Below the pieces are notes generated by a model. The model was not told the origin of the DNA. It searched no databases and saw only the letters and a program-made list of their open reading frames with translations. A program made the translations under genes and the position numbers. This document shows, in pieces, positions 20,467-28,713 of a stretch of DNA of 64,000 nucleotides. Within the stretch, counting starts at the first letter, position 1. The number at the start of each line of letters is the position of its first letter. Source of the stretch: Vibrio ostreae (lineage in GTDB: Bacteria > Pseudomonadota > Gammaproteobacteria > Enterobacterales > Vibrionaceae); NCBI RefSeq assembly GCF_019226825.1, contig NZ_CP076643.1, positions 2,790,001-2,854,000 of the forward strand, read 5' to 3'.

Positions 20467-20994
20467 ATGCTATCGCAAGCCATGGTTGAACAACTCAATG
20501 ATCAAATTAATCTCGAATTTTTTTCATCCAATCTATACTTACAAATGAGTGCTTGGTGTGAGGACAAAGGATTTGATGGTGCGGCTGAATTTTTACGCGT
20601 CCACGCCGTAGAAGAGATGCAGCACATGCAACGTCTGTTCACTTACGTAAGTGAAACCGGTGCAATGCCTATCCTGGGTGCGATCGCAGCGCCAAAACAC
20701 GATTTCGCGAGTCTGGGTGATGTATTCCGCGAAACTCTGGAACATGAGCTAATGATTACACAGAAAATCAATAAACTGGCACATGTGGCGTTCACATCTC
20801 AAGATTACTCAACGTTTAACTTCCTTCAGTGGTACGTGGCGGAACAGCACGAGGAAGAGAAGTTGTTTAAAGGGATTGTAGATAAGCTGGATCTGGTTGG
20901 TGAAGACGGTAAGGCATTGTTCTTCATCGATAAAGACTTGGCAGCATTGGCAAAAGCAGGCTCATCTTCGGTAATGGATGCCCCCGCTGGGTAA
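20467..20994 (+). CDS. ftnA: Non-haem ferritin FtnA
   Basis: Forms a 24-subunit iron-storage shell with ferroxidase activity. The 175-aa protein has the expected four-helix-bundle ligands: Glu in [13 protein letters not shown], Glu and His in [11 protein letters not shown], Glu in ETLEHELMI and the [11 protein letters not shown] motif. Start is ATG 20467 with AGGAG eight bases upstream. A likely −10 TATAGT precedes it at about 20425. No clear Fur box is seen; in enterics ftnA is activated by Fur or repressed indirectly through RyhB, and a RyhB gene does occur in this window. Confidence 0.95.
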   Translation: MLSQAMVEQLNDQINLEFFSSNLYLQMSAWCEDKGFDGAAEFLRVHAVEEMQHMQRLFTYVSETGAMPILGAIAAPKHDFASLGDVFRETLEHELMITQKINKLAHVAFTSQDYSTFNFLQWYVAEQHEEEKLFKGIVDKLDLVGEDGKALFFIDKDLAALAKAGSSSVMDAPAG

Positions 20995-21071
20995 TCATCT
21001 CAGCAAAAAGACCAATTGAAGCGATCGTCTTTTTCTCTGGGCATACTTACTCGAGGTGTAGGGAGGAAAAG

Positions 21072-21395
21072 ATGATCAGTGGAGATATTCTTCTATTAGC
21101 GCTCATGATAGTAACCGGAGTCAACCTGTTACGTTATCTGACCGCGTTACGCTCACTCATTTATATCATGCGCGAAGCTCATCCGTTGCTTTATCAGCAA
21201 GTGGATGGCGGTGGTTTCTTTACCACCCATGGTAATGTGACCAAACAGGTGCGTTTGTACCATTATCTGAAAAGTAAAGAGTATCACCATCACCACGATC
21301 CGGTTTTTACCGGCAAATGTGATCGGGTGCGTGAGCTGTTTATCCTCTCTACCACCTTAGTGGTCGTGACGACAGTCGCTTCATTTATGCTGTAA
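21072..21395 (+). CDS. uspB: Universal stress protein UspB
   Basis: 107-aa integral membrane protein with one hydrophobic segment at each end ([22 protein letters not shown] and [20 protein letters not shown]). The middle [19 protein letters not shown] and [27 protein letters not shown] match enteric UspB (111 aa). In E. coli uspB is σS-dependent and linked to ethanol tolerance; its biochemical role is unknown. Here it follows ftnA by 77 bases and uspA lies just beyond, preserving the uspA-uspB neighbourhood. Confidence 0.92.
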   Translation: MISGDILLLALMIVTGVNLLRYLTALRSLIYIMREAHPLLYQQVDGGGFFTTHGNVTKQVRLYHYLKSKEYHHHHDPVFTGKCDRVRELFILSTTLVVVTTVASFML

Positions 21396-21449
21396 CACGG
21401 TCAATTGGCAAGCGGGGTTTTTGCCGTTAGAATACCGCCCCGAGTGAGT

Positions 21450-21477
21450 AAGGATGTGCGCTGCACATCCTTTTTTA
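21450..21477 (+). terminator. Terminator after uspB
   Basis: AAGGATGTGC / GCACATCCTT perfect 10-bp stem with 3-base loop and U-tract, 22 bases before the next start codon. Confidence 0.85.
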
Positions 21478-21498
21478 TTGCAGTTGAGTGTGGAAATT

Positions 21499-22686
21499 AT
21501 GAGTGAAAAAGTCGATGTGGTGGTCATTGGAGCCGGTGCTGCCGGGCTGATGTGTGCGGCCGAAGCCGGTAAACGGGGCCGTCGGGTGCTGGTCATCGAT
21601 CACGCCAAAAAACCGGGGCGCAAAATCCTCATCTCTGGTGGCGGACGCTGTAATTTCACCAACTACGATGTCTCGGCGGCCAATTACCTGTGCCGCAACC
21701 CGCATTTTGTTAAATCGGCGCTGTCGCAGTACACCAATTGGGATTTTATCGCCATGGTGAGCAAGTACGGGATCGACTTTGAAGAGCGCGATCACGGGCA
21801 GCTGTTCTGCCTCGATTCCGCCAAAGATATTGTCAATATGCTGCTGGCTGAATGTGACCAGCCGACCATCAGCCAGCGCTATCAGGTTGAAACGCTTGAC
21901 ATCGCCAAGACCGAGAGCGGCTTTAGCCTGCATACTTCGGCGGGTGACATTGAGTGTGAGTCACTGGTGGTGGCGAGTGGTGGTTTATCGATGCCGAAAC
22001 TGGGTGCAACGCCGTTTGGCTACAAGGTGGCTGAGCAGTTTGGTTTGGCAGTACACACGACCACGGCCGGCCTGGTGCCGTTTACCCTGCATGTCGAAGA
22101 TAAAGAGGCGTTGGCCGAGCTATCGGGTATTGCGGTACCGGCAGAAATCCGCGCCGAATGTGGTCAGGTGTTTAAAGAAGCGCTGCTGTTTACCCACCGG
22201 GGTCTGTCGGGACCGGCAGTACTGCAGATCTCCTCGTACTGGAAGCCGGGCCAGGCAGTCACCATTAATCTGGTGCCGGACGTGGATGTGGAAGAGTTGC
22301 TGACCCGCTCGCGTGACAAGCATCCCAACCAGAGTCTGAAAAATACCCTGGCACGGGTGCTGCCAAAACGGCTGGTGGAAGTGCTGATTGAGCGTAAATG
22401 GCTGAGCGACAAACCGCTAAAACAGTTTAATTCCAAAGAACTGGCACAGATCACCACCACACTTGAGCAGTGGCGTATCGTGCCGAACGGCACGGAAGGT
22501 TACCGCACCGCAGAAGTGACCCTGGGCGGGGTCGATACCGATGCGATTTCCTCCAAAACCATGCAATGCAACAGCGTGCCCGGGCTCTATTTTGTCGGCG
22601 AAGTGATGGATGTCACCGGCTGGCTGGGCGGCTACAACTTCCAGTGGGCCTGGTCGAGCGGTTACGTCGCCGGACAATGGGTGTAA
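21499..22686 (+). CDS. yhiN: YhiN/HI0933-family flavoprotein
   Basis: 395-aa predicted FAD-dependent oxidoreductase of the HI0933/YhiN family. The dinucleotide fold VVVIGAGAAGLMCAAEAGKRG opens the protein. GRKILISGGGRCNFTN follows, and the C-terminus has GEVMDVTGWLGGYNFQWAWSSG. ATG 21499 is chosen because the extra residues from 21454 are encoded by the uspB terminator hairpin. Substrate and pathway are not known for the family. It sits alone, convergent with the sugar transporter genes. Confidence 0.9.
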   Translation: MSEKVDVVVIGAGAAGLMCAAEAGKRGRRVLVIDHAKKPGRKILISGGGRCNFTNYDVSAANYLCRNPHFVKSALSQYTNWDFIAMVSKYGIDFEERDHGQLFCLDSAKDIVNMLLAECDQPTISQRYQVETLDIAKTESGFSLHTSAGDIECESLVVASGGLSMPKLGATPFGYKVAEQFGLAVHTTTAGLVPFTLHVEDKEALAELSGIAVPAEIRAECGQVFKEALLFTHRGLSGPAVLQISSYWKPGQAVTINLVPDVDVEELLTRSRDKHPNQSLKNTLARVLPKRLVEVLIERKWLSDKPLKQFNSKELAQITTTLEQWRIVPNGTEGYRTAEVTLGGVDTDAISSKTMQCNSVPGLYFVGEVMDVTGWLGGYNFQWAWSSGYVAGQWV

Positions 22687-22770
22687 CGGGCCTGAGACAA
22701 GAGTCACGGCCAGAAAAGACAGCCGCTTGGTATGCGCCGCCGGGATGGGTCCTCTCCGGCGGCTTTGTTT

Positions 22771-23760
22771 TTATCCGCCGCTGAGCGCAGCGCTGCTGAG
22801 GTGACGGCGCCGCTCGCTCATTACCAGCAGCAGACGTTGCAGGGCAATAAAGCTGAACAGCAGAATCCCGACAATGATTTTGGTCCACCACGAGCTTAAG
22901 GTGCCATCAAAGGTAATGTAGGTCTGAATCAGGCCCTGAATTAACACGCCAAACAGCGAACCAAACACCGTGCCCACGCCGCCTGACAGCAGCGTGCCGC
23001 CAATCACCACGGCGGCAATCGCATCCAGTTCGACACCGACCGCCGCCAGCGGGTAACCCGCTGAGGTATAGATGGAAAACACTATTCCGGCGCAGGTGGC
23101 GAGAAAGGTCGACAGCATATAAATACCGACGGTTGTGCGTCTGACCGGCACCCCCATCAGGGCGGCAGACGCTGCATTACCGCCGACGGCATAGACGTTA
23201 TTGCCAAAGCGGGTGCGGTGCGCCAGCAGGATACCGGCGACTACGATCACCAGCATCACCACCGCCATCAGACTAAGCCGGCCGCCGCCGGCAATATGCC
23301 AGGCACTGCGTGATAACTCGCGGTACACCGGGTGCTCAATCGGCAGCGACTGCTCAGAAATCAGGAAACTGACCCCGCGCAGGAAAAACATCCCGGCCAG
23401 AGTAACAATAAAAGCCGGGATCTTGAGAGCGTCGATCACCCAGCCCATCAGGCCGCCAAACAGCGCGCCCAGCACCAGCACCAGCCCCATGGCCAGATAC
23501 GGATGCAGGCCCCAGTCTCCGATCACAGTGGCGAGAAATACCCCGCTGAAGGCTACCACCGAGCCGACCGACAAATCGATACCGCCGGATAAGATCACAA
23601 ATGTCATACCTACGGCGAGAATGCCGAGAAAGGCATTGTCAGTCAGAATGTTACAGATGACCCGGGTGGACAGAAAGGCCGGAAATTCCACCATGCAGTA
23701 CAGGTAACCGAGCAGAAACACACCAATGGTGATTAACAGCGGAAAATGACGTTGCATCAT
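22771..23760 (-). CDS. yjfF: Sugar ABC transporter permease YjfF-like
   Basis: 329-aa inner-membrane permease of the ribose/galactofuranose (CUT2) class. It has about nine hydrophobic segments and the family motifs VGMTFVILSGGIDLSVGSVVA and AIAAVVIGGTLLSGGVGTVFGS. The start is ATG 23760, whose ATGA overlaps the TGA of ytfT, so translation is coupled. Order and sequence match E. coli ytfQRT-yjfF, which imports furanose sugars. It is the last gene of the operon. The AraC operator upstream of ytfQ suggests arabinose as an inducer. Confidence 0.92.
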   Translation of the reverse strand: MMQRHFPLLITIGVFLLGYLYCMVEFPAFLSTRVICNILTDNAFLGILAVGMTFVILSGGIDLSVGSVVAFSGVFLATVIGDWGLHPYLAMGLVLVLGALFGGLMGWVIDALKIPAFIVTLAGMFFLRGVSFLISEQSLPIEHPVYRELSRSAWHIAGGGRLSLMAVVMLVIVVAGILLAHRTRFGNNVYAVGGNAASAALMGVPVRRTTVGIYMLSTFLATCAGIVFSIYTSAGYPLAAVGVELDAIAAVVIGGTLLSGGVGTVFGSLFGVLIQGLIQTYITFDGTLSSWWTKIIVGILLFSFIALQRLLLVMSERRRHLSSAALSGG

Positions 23761-24773
23761 GATGATTTCCTCTTTAGCAGCTGCAGCACCGCCGGTGATT
23801 GCAGTATCAGCACGGTGAGTACCACCATGGCTTTGACAATGTGATTCCATTGCGGCTGATAACCGGACAGCAGAATTCCGGTGTTAATACTCTGGATAAT
23901 GAAGGCGCCAACCAGGGTCAGCAGCAGGTTGAAACGTCCGCCCATCAGCGCGGTGCCGCCAATCACTACCGCCAGAATGGCATCCATTTCCAGCCACAGA
24001 CCGGCGTTATTGGCGTCCGCGCCGCGAATATCCGCTGCGACGATAATGCCGGCCACGGCAGCCATGACGCCGCTCAGCATATAGACAGACATCACGATCG
24101 CCGGAGTATGGATACCGGCGTTTTTGGCGGCACGGATATTGATACCTACCGATTCGATAAACAGACCGAGCGCGGTTTTTTTGGTCAGAGCCCACAATGC
24201 CAGGGTACTCAGTAGCAGCAGTATAATTGGCGTTGGCAGATAGAGGAGCGAGCCGCTGCCAAACCAGGCCAGGCTGGTATTACTGAAGGTGACAATCTGG
24301 CCTTCGGTGATGAGCTGGGCCACGCCGCGCCCGGCCACCATCAGGATCAGGGTAGCGACGATTGGTTGGATTTTGCAGATCGCGACCAGAAAGCCGTTCC
24401 ACAATCCGCATGCGACACCGGACAGCAGGGCGCAGAGTAGAATGGTGCCCGGTGCATAGCCCTGCTGTGCCATGCTGGCCAGCACAGCGCCGCTGATCGC
24501 CATCACCGCACCGACCGAGAGATCAATCCCGCCGGTGGCGATGACCAGGGTCATGCCCAGTGCCAGCAGGGCGACCGGCGCACCGCGATTAAAAATATCG
24601 ATCACGCTGCCAAACAGGCGGCCATCCTGAATATGAATGGAGAAAAAGTTATCGGCGATCAGGGCATTGATAACAAACAGCAGCACCAGCGCTGCCAATT
24701 GTGGTGTGCCTTTGGGCAGCGAGCCGGAGCGGTGGCGCTGCTTGCCCAGCGCCGGGGTATTGAGAATGGTCAT
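23757..24773 (-). CDS. ytfT: Sugar ABC transporter permease YtfT-like
   Basis: 338-aa second permease of the CUT2 importer, pairing with YjfF. Motifs LALGMTLVIATGGIDLSVGAVMAISG and LEMDAILAVVIGGTALMGGRF are characteristic. About nine membrane spans are visible. It starts ten bases after ytfR and overlaps yjfF by four bases, so the two permeases are likely made in equal amounts as a heterodimer. No anomaly seen. Confidence 0.93.
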   Translation of the reverse strand: MTILNTPALGKQRHRSGSLPKGTPQLAALVLLFVINALIADNFFSIHIQDGRLFGSVIDIFNRGAPVALLALGMTLVIATGGIDLSVGAVMAISGAVLASMAQQGYAPGTILLCALLSGVACGLWNGFLVAICKIQPIVATLILMVAGRGVAQLITEGQIVTFSNTSLAWFGSGSLLYLPTPIILLLLSTLALWALTKKTALGLFIESVGINIRAAKNAGIHTPAIVMSVYMLSGVMAAVAGIIVAADIRGADANNAGLWLEMDAILAVVIGGTALMGGRFNLLLTLVGAFIIQSINTGILLSGYQPQWNHIVKAMVVLTVLILQSPAVLQLLKRKSS

Positions 24774-24783
24774 AACGTCTTCC

Positions 24784-26289
24784 TTACAGCGCGATAGCTT
24801 GCATGATGGCCGGTACAGAGAGATCCGCGGTGGGGATTTCCGCCACCTGACGCCGGTCTTTCAGCACCAGCACCCGATCGGCATAACCGACCAGCTCTTC
24901 CAGCTCGGAAGAGATCACCAGCAGGGCGAGGCCGTTGGCACACAGGCTCTCAATCAGACGGATGATTTCGGCGTGGGCACCGACATCGATGCCGCGGGTC
25001 GGCTCATCCAGGATCAGAAACCTGGGTTTGGTCAGCAGCCAGCGTGCCAGCAGCACTTTTTGCTGGTTGCCGCCGGAGAGAAACTCAATCGGTTGCTCAA
25101 TATCCGGGGTTTTAATCTCCAGCTGGCGCACAAAACGCTGTGCGATAGCGTCCTGCTCTTTGCGCGGCACCGGCTTGAACCAGCCACGCTGCGCCTGCAG
25201 GGCGAGAATAATGTTTTCCCGCACGGAAGCGGCACCTATGATGCCATCGGTTTTGCGATCCTCCGGACAGTAGCCGAAACCGAGTTGCGCGGCGTGGCGG
25301 GCAGAGCGGATGGCAACCGGCTGGCCTTTCAGACGACATTCGCCACTGTCGCTGCGCTCGATACCGAAAATAACCTGCGCCGTTTCAGTGCGGCCTGAGC
25401 CGAGCAAGCCGGCCAGGCCGACGATTTCACCGGCATGCACTTTGAGGTCAAACGGGGCGATACAGCCCTGTTTGCCAAATTGGTGAAACTCCACCACAGG
25501 TTCATCACTGAGACGGGTTTTACCGGCCCGGTGCAGAGCACTCTGGTCGAGCTCGCGCCCCAGCATCATTTTCACCAGCTCCAGCTGGGGCAGTTGAGCG
25601 GTGTCTCGGGTGCCGACCAGCTGACCGTTACGCAGCACGGTAATGCGGTCGCTGATCTCATACACCTGATCGAGAAAATGGGTAATAAACACCAGGCTGA
25701 TACCACGTTGTTTCAACTGGCGCATGATGGCAAACAGCATGGCGACTTCGTTGCTGTCCAGACTGGCGGTGGGTTCATCGAGGATGAGTATCTTGGCTGA
25801 CAGTGAGATGGCGCGTGCGATGGCGATCACCTGCTGGATAGCGACCGAAAAATGATTAAGCGGCTGGCTGACATCGATATCGAGCCCGTAACTGCGAACA
25901 ATATCGTGCGCTTCTCTGGCCATCGTGCGGCGATCGACCAGGCCCCATTTACGCGGTTCATTGCCGATAAACAGGTTGTCCATCACCGTCATATTGGGCA
26001 GCAGGTTGACCTCCTGATACACGGTGCCGATCCCCAGTTGCTGGGCATGGGCTGTGTTGTGCGGTGTGATGGTCTCGCCATCGAGTTCCACTGTGCCGCT
26101 GTCGCGTTGATAGACTCCGGTCAGGGTTTTCACCAGGGTCGATTTACCGGCGCCATTTTCGCCCAGTAGAGCCATGATCTCGCCCCGCTGCAGGGTGAAA
26201 TCCACCTTATCCAGTGCTTTCACTCCGGGAAAATATTTGCATATCCCGCGTGCACTGAGCAGCGTTGGTGATTGGTGTGCTAAAGACAT
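24784..26289 (-). CDS. ytfR: Sugar ABC transporter ATPase YtfR-like
   Basis: 501-aa duplicated ABC ATPase of the sugar type. The first domain has Walker A LLGENGAGKSTLVKTLTG and Walker B ILILDEPTASLD. The second has a degenerate Walker A (GLLGSGRTE) and signature LSGGNQQKVLLARWLLTKPRFLILDEPTRGID, as usual for this class. EPRKWGLVDRRTM and KYFPGVKALDKVDF resemble E. coli YtfR. Two hairpins between ytfQ and this gene may lower its expression relative to the binding protein. Confidence 0.94.
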   Translation of the reverse strand: MSLAHQSPTLLSARGICKYFPGVKALDKVDFTLQRGEIMALLGENGAGKSTLVKTLTGVYQRDSGTVELDGETITPHNTAHAQQLGIGTVYQEVNLLPNMTVMDNLFIGNEPRKWGLVDRRTMAREAHDIVRSYGLDIDVSQPLNHFSVAIQQVIAIARAISLSAKILILDEPTASLDSNEVAMLFAIMRQLKQRGISLVFITHFLDQVYEISDRITVLRNGQLVGTRDTAQLPQLELVKMMLGRELDQSALHRAGKTRLSDEPVVEFHQFGKQGCIAPFDLKVHAGEIVGLAGLLGSGRTETAQVIFGIERSDSGECRLKGQPVAIRSARHAAQLGFGYCPEDRKTDGIIGAASVRENIILALQAQRGWFKPVPRKEQDAIAQRFVRQLEIKTPDIEQPIEFLSGGNQQKVLLARWLLTKPRFLILDEPTRGIDVGAHAEIIRLIESLCANGLALLVISSELEELVGYADRVLVLKDRRQVAEIPTADLSVPAIMQAIAL

Positions 26290-26301
26290 AATCGCTCCCG
26301 A

Positions 26302-26358
26302 AGGTGCCCGTTGGGCCGGGCACCGCTGAATCTGTCACTCACGCTGAGCGTGAGTGAC
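26302..26358 (-). other. Two intra-operon stem-loops between ytfQ and ytfR
   Basis: GGTGCCCG / CGGGCACC and a longer perfect palindrome with arms GTCACTCACGCT-type at 26334-26358 lie in the 111-bp gap. Neither is followed by a U-tract. Such hairpins after periplasmic binding-protein genes commonly stabilise the upstream mRNA. Confidence 0.6.
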
Positions 26359-26400
26359 TTGGATAAGCCAGTTATTCAGATCTGTGATGACGACATCCAA

Positions 26401-27360
26401 TCAGTAGCCCAGATCTTGTTTCAGCTCCAGTTGCGACTGGGCGTCATCCGGCAGGTACAGCTTGGACTCGGTAACGATTTTCTTCGGCGGGACAGTGCCT
26501 TTGTCTTTCAGGGCGATCAGGGCATCGAAGGCGGGACCGGCCATGTTCGGCGTCAGCTCGACCGTGGCGTTGGCCTCGCCGTTAAGCATGGCCTTGAAGA
26601 TGTCCGGCACCGCATCAATGGAGACAATGACGATATCGCTGCCCGGTTTGAGGCCGGCTTCTTTAATCGCCTGAATGGCGCCGATCGCCATGTCGTCATT
26701 GTGAGCAAACACCGCGCAGATGTTCTTGCCGTTATTTTCCGCTTTGATGAAACTCTCCATCACCTCTTTGCCCTTGCTACGGGTAAATTCACCGGACTGG
26801 GTACGGACTATCTGCACGTTGTCAGCCTGTTTCAGCGCCTCGGCAAAGCCCTGTTTACGGTCAATCGCCACGCTGGCGCCGACGGTGCCCTGCAGTTCAA
26901 CCACGTTACAGGCTTGGCTGCCGACTTTATCAATCAGCCATTGACCGGCGACTTTGCCTTCCAGCACGTTGTCAGCGGTGATAGCGGTGGTATAGAGCGA
27001 GTCATCCTCTACGCTGATGCCGCGGTCGAGCAGAAAGACCGGAATATCATAGTCACGGGCTTCTTCCAGGACCGGACCCCAGCCCGTCTGCACCACTGGG
27101 GCGATAAAGATGGCATCCACGCCCTGGGCGATGAACGAACGGACCGCTTTGATCTGATTTTCCTGTTTTTGCTGTGCATCAGCAATTTTGAGGTTAATAC
27201 CGCGTTTTTCTGCTTCTGCTTTGGAAACGGCGGTTTCGGCGGCTCGCCAACCGGATTCAGAACCAATTTGTGAGAAGCCGACGGTAAGGGTGTTGGCCAG
27301 CAGTGAACCGGACATCAGTACCGCACTGATGGAGGCAGCTAAAGAGAGTTTTTTTAACAT
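26401..27360 (-). CDS. ytfQ: Sugar ABC transporter binding protein YtfQ-like
   Basis: 319-aa periplasmic protein with a signal peptide of about 22 residues (ending GSLLANT). The mature domain is a CUT2 pentose/hexose binding fold: LTVGFSQIGSESGWR, AVRSFIAQGVDAIFIAPVVQTGWGPVLEEA, VFLLDRGI, NGKNICAVFAHNDDMAIGAIQAIKEAG and SIDAVPDIFKAMLNGEANATVELTPNMAGPAFDA. These match E. coli YtfQ, which binds galactofuranose and also arabinofuranose-like sugars. The operon's leader carries a structured RNA and an AraC operator pair. Ligand here is inferred. Confidence 0.93.
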   Translation of the reverse strand: MLKKLSLAASISAVLMSGSLLANTLTVGFSQIGSESGWRAAETAVSKAEAEKRGINLKIADAQQKQENQIKAVRSFIAQGVDAIFIAPVVQTGWGPVLEEARDYDIPVFLLDRGISVEDDSLYTTAITADNVLEGKVAGQWLIDKVGSQACNVVELQGTVGASVAIDRKQGFAEALKQADNVQIVRTQSGEFTRSKGKEVMESFIKAENNGKNICAVFAHNDDMAIGAIQAIKEAGLKPGSDIVIVSIDAVPDIFKAMLNGEANATVELTPNMAGPAFDALIALKDKGTVPPKKIVTESKLYLPDDAQSQLELKQDLGY

Positions 27361-27393
27361 GATTTATTCCCTATCTTGTTGATTTTTTTGTTT

Positions 27394-27477
27394 CACTCTC
27401 GGAGTAGACGTATGGCTTTTAGCTATCTGGCGCTGGAATTTTAGAATGTGTTATCAGCGGGCCAGATATGAGAGTGA
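27394..27477 (-). promoter_or_regulatory. Structured 5' leader of the ytfQRT-yjfF operon (candidate cis-RNA)
   Basis: Two nested inverted repeats lie between the predicted start of transcription (~27475) and ytfQ. The outer arms are TCACTCTC (27470-27477) and GAGAGTGA (27393-27400). The inner arms are TATCTGG / CCAGATA (27462-27468 and 27424-27430), extended by CGCTG / CAGCG across a 2-nt bulge. A short GCU-AAA-AGC hairpin lies between them. Together they would fold an ~85-nt closed domain. No known riboswitch is recognised. Confidence 0.5.
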
Positions 27478-27481
27478 GTTA

Positions 27482-27487
27482 ATAATA
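27482..27487 (-). promoter_or_regulatory. Predicted −10 box of the ytfQ promoter
   Basis: TATTAT on the − strand, located where a promoter with CRP bound at −41.5 over the site at 27506-27527 would place it. Predicted start near 27475. Confidence 0.45.
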
Positions 27488-27505
27488 GGTTGATCAATTG
27501 TTAAG

Positions 27506-27527
27506 CAGCTAGAGCTCGGTCACAGAA
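27506..27527 (-). promoter_or_regulatory. crp site: Weak candidate CRP site upstream of ytfQ
   Basis: Has one good half-site (TCACA) and a poor second half (CTAGA for TGTGA). It is listed because its 9-bp distance from the AraC pair copies the 8-bp spacing seen upstream of araF. Confidence 0.35.
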
Positions 27528-27536
27528 AGGTTTTGC

Positions 27537-27574
27537 CAGCAAATATGTCCATTTTATTAGCATTATTGCGCAGT
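27537..27574 (+). promoter_or_regulatory. AraC operator pair upstream of ytfQ
   Basis: CAGCAAATATGTCCATT (27537-27553) resembles the E. coli araI1 half-site TAGCATTTTTATCCATA at the TAGC and TCCAT blocks. After four bases comes TAGCATTATTGCGCAGT (27558-27574), giving the 21-bp direct-repeat register of I1-I2. Two further pairs of identical geometry occur upstream of araF and araB. Confidence 0.65.
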
Positions 27575-27652
27575 TTGGCGGGTATTCGCCGCCATTTCGC
27601 AGCGATTCGTGACCACAGGGCGGACTGAAGGGAATGAATGAGAAGCGGCGCA

Positions 27653-27687
27653 TAAAAAAGCCTCCTTATTGCAGGCAATAAGGAGGC
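27653..27687 (-). terminator. Terminator of the araFGH operon
   Basis: On the − strand a perfect 13-bp stem GCCTCCTTATTGC / GCAATAAGGAGGC with a 3-base loop region is followed by six U residues, about 25 bases after the araH stop. Confidence 0.9.
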
Positions 27688-27709
27688 AAAACAGCAGAAA
27701 GTTCCCCAC

Positions 27710-28696
27710 TTACTGCGATTTCTGTTTATAGCGGTCAAAAATAACGGCTGCCAGCAGAATTGCGCCGCGCACGACGTATTGGGCAAACGGTGACATATTG
27801 AGCAGGTTCATGGCATTCTCAACCGTGCCCAGGATCAGCACCCCGGCAATCACATAAGAGACTTTACCTATGCCGCCTTTGAGCGATACGCCACCCAGGA
27901 CACAGGCTGAAATTACCACCAGTTCGAAACCGACTGAGGTCATCGGCTGACCACTGGTCATGCGCGCTGCCAGAATCACCCCGGCCAGCGCCGAGATAAA
28001 GCCGGACACGGTGAAGATGATCATCTTGGTTTTGACCACGTTGACGCCGGCCAGACGGGCCGCTTCTTCGTTACCACCAATGGCCAGGGTGTTACGGCCA
28101 TACACGGTGCGGTTGAGCAGGAAAGCAAACACCGCGAAGGTCACTATAGTCAGCCAGATCGGGGTCGGGATACCGAGCAGGGATGAGTTCCCCAGGGCAA
28201 AGAAGCTCTCTTCGGTAATGCCGACCGCTTTTCCGTCGGAGATGATGTAGCCCAGACCGCGCGCGATTTGCATCGTCGCCAGGGTGGTGATCAGCGCGTT
28301 AATCTGCAGTTTGGCAATCACAAACCCGTTCAGCAGGCCAAACAGCACGCCGGACAACAGACCGGCTCCGACGCCGAGCACCACGCTGCTGGTGGCGTTG
28401 ATCGCCACCGCCGTTACCACGCCGGAGCAGGCAATGACCGAAGCCACGGACAGATCGAGATCGCCACAGGCGAGACAAAACAGCATGGCACAGGCCACCA
28501 TCCCGCTCATGGAGATAGCCAGGCCGAGGCCTTTCATATTGATGAAGGTAGCAAAGTAGGGCACAAACAGCGCGCAGAGCAGAAACAGGCCGGCAAACAC
28601 GATCAGCATGCCGAATTTGTCCCAGATCTTGGCGAAGTTAAAACTTGAGCGGCCAGGCTCGCTATCGATCACTTTGGTAGGGTTGGATAAAGACAT
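27710..28696 (-). CDS. araH: L-arabinose ABC transporter permease AraH
   Basis: 328-aa membrane component of the high-affinity L-arabinose importer, the same length as E. coli AraH. Diagnostic stretches include FATFINMKGLGLAISMSGMVA, DLDLSVASVIACSGVVTAVA, FVIAKLQINALITTLATMQIARGL, GGNEEAARLAG and VENAMNLLNMSPFAQYVVRG. About ten membrane spans are predicted. It works with AraF and AraG, encoded upstream in the same operon, and is followed by a strong terminator. Confidence 0.96.
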   Translation of the reverse strand: MSLSNPTKVIDSEPGRSSFNFAKIWDKFGMLIVFAGLFLLCALFVPYFATFINMKGLGLAISMSGMVACAMLFCLACGDLDLSVASVIACSGVVTAVAINATSSVVLGVGAGLLSGVLFGLLNGFVIAKLQINALITTLATMQIARGLGYIISDGKAVGITEESFFALGNSSLLGIPTPIWLTIVTFAVFAFLLNRTVYGRNTLAIGGNEEAARLAGVNVVKTKMIIFTVSGFISALAGVILAARMTSGQPMTSVGFELVVISACVLGGVSLKGGIGKVSYVIAGVLILGTVENAMNLLNMSPFAQYVVRGAILLAAVIFDRYKQKSQ

Positions 28697-28713
28697 AATA
28701 TTCTTCCTCAGGA

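Noticed and set aside
26311..27273. 320-codon + strand frame over ytfQ
   Set aside because: Antisense shadow of the sugar-binding protein; no family resemblance and Phe/Gly/Asp-rich composition.
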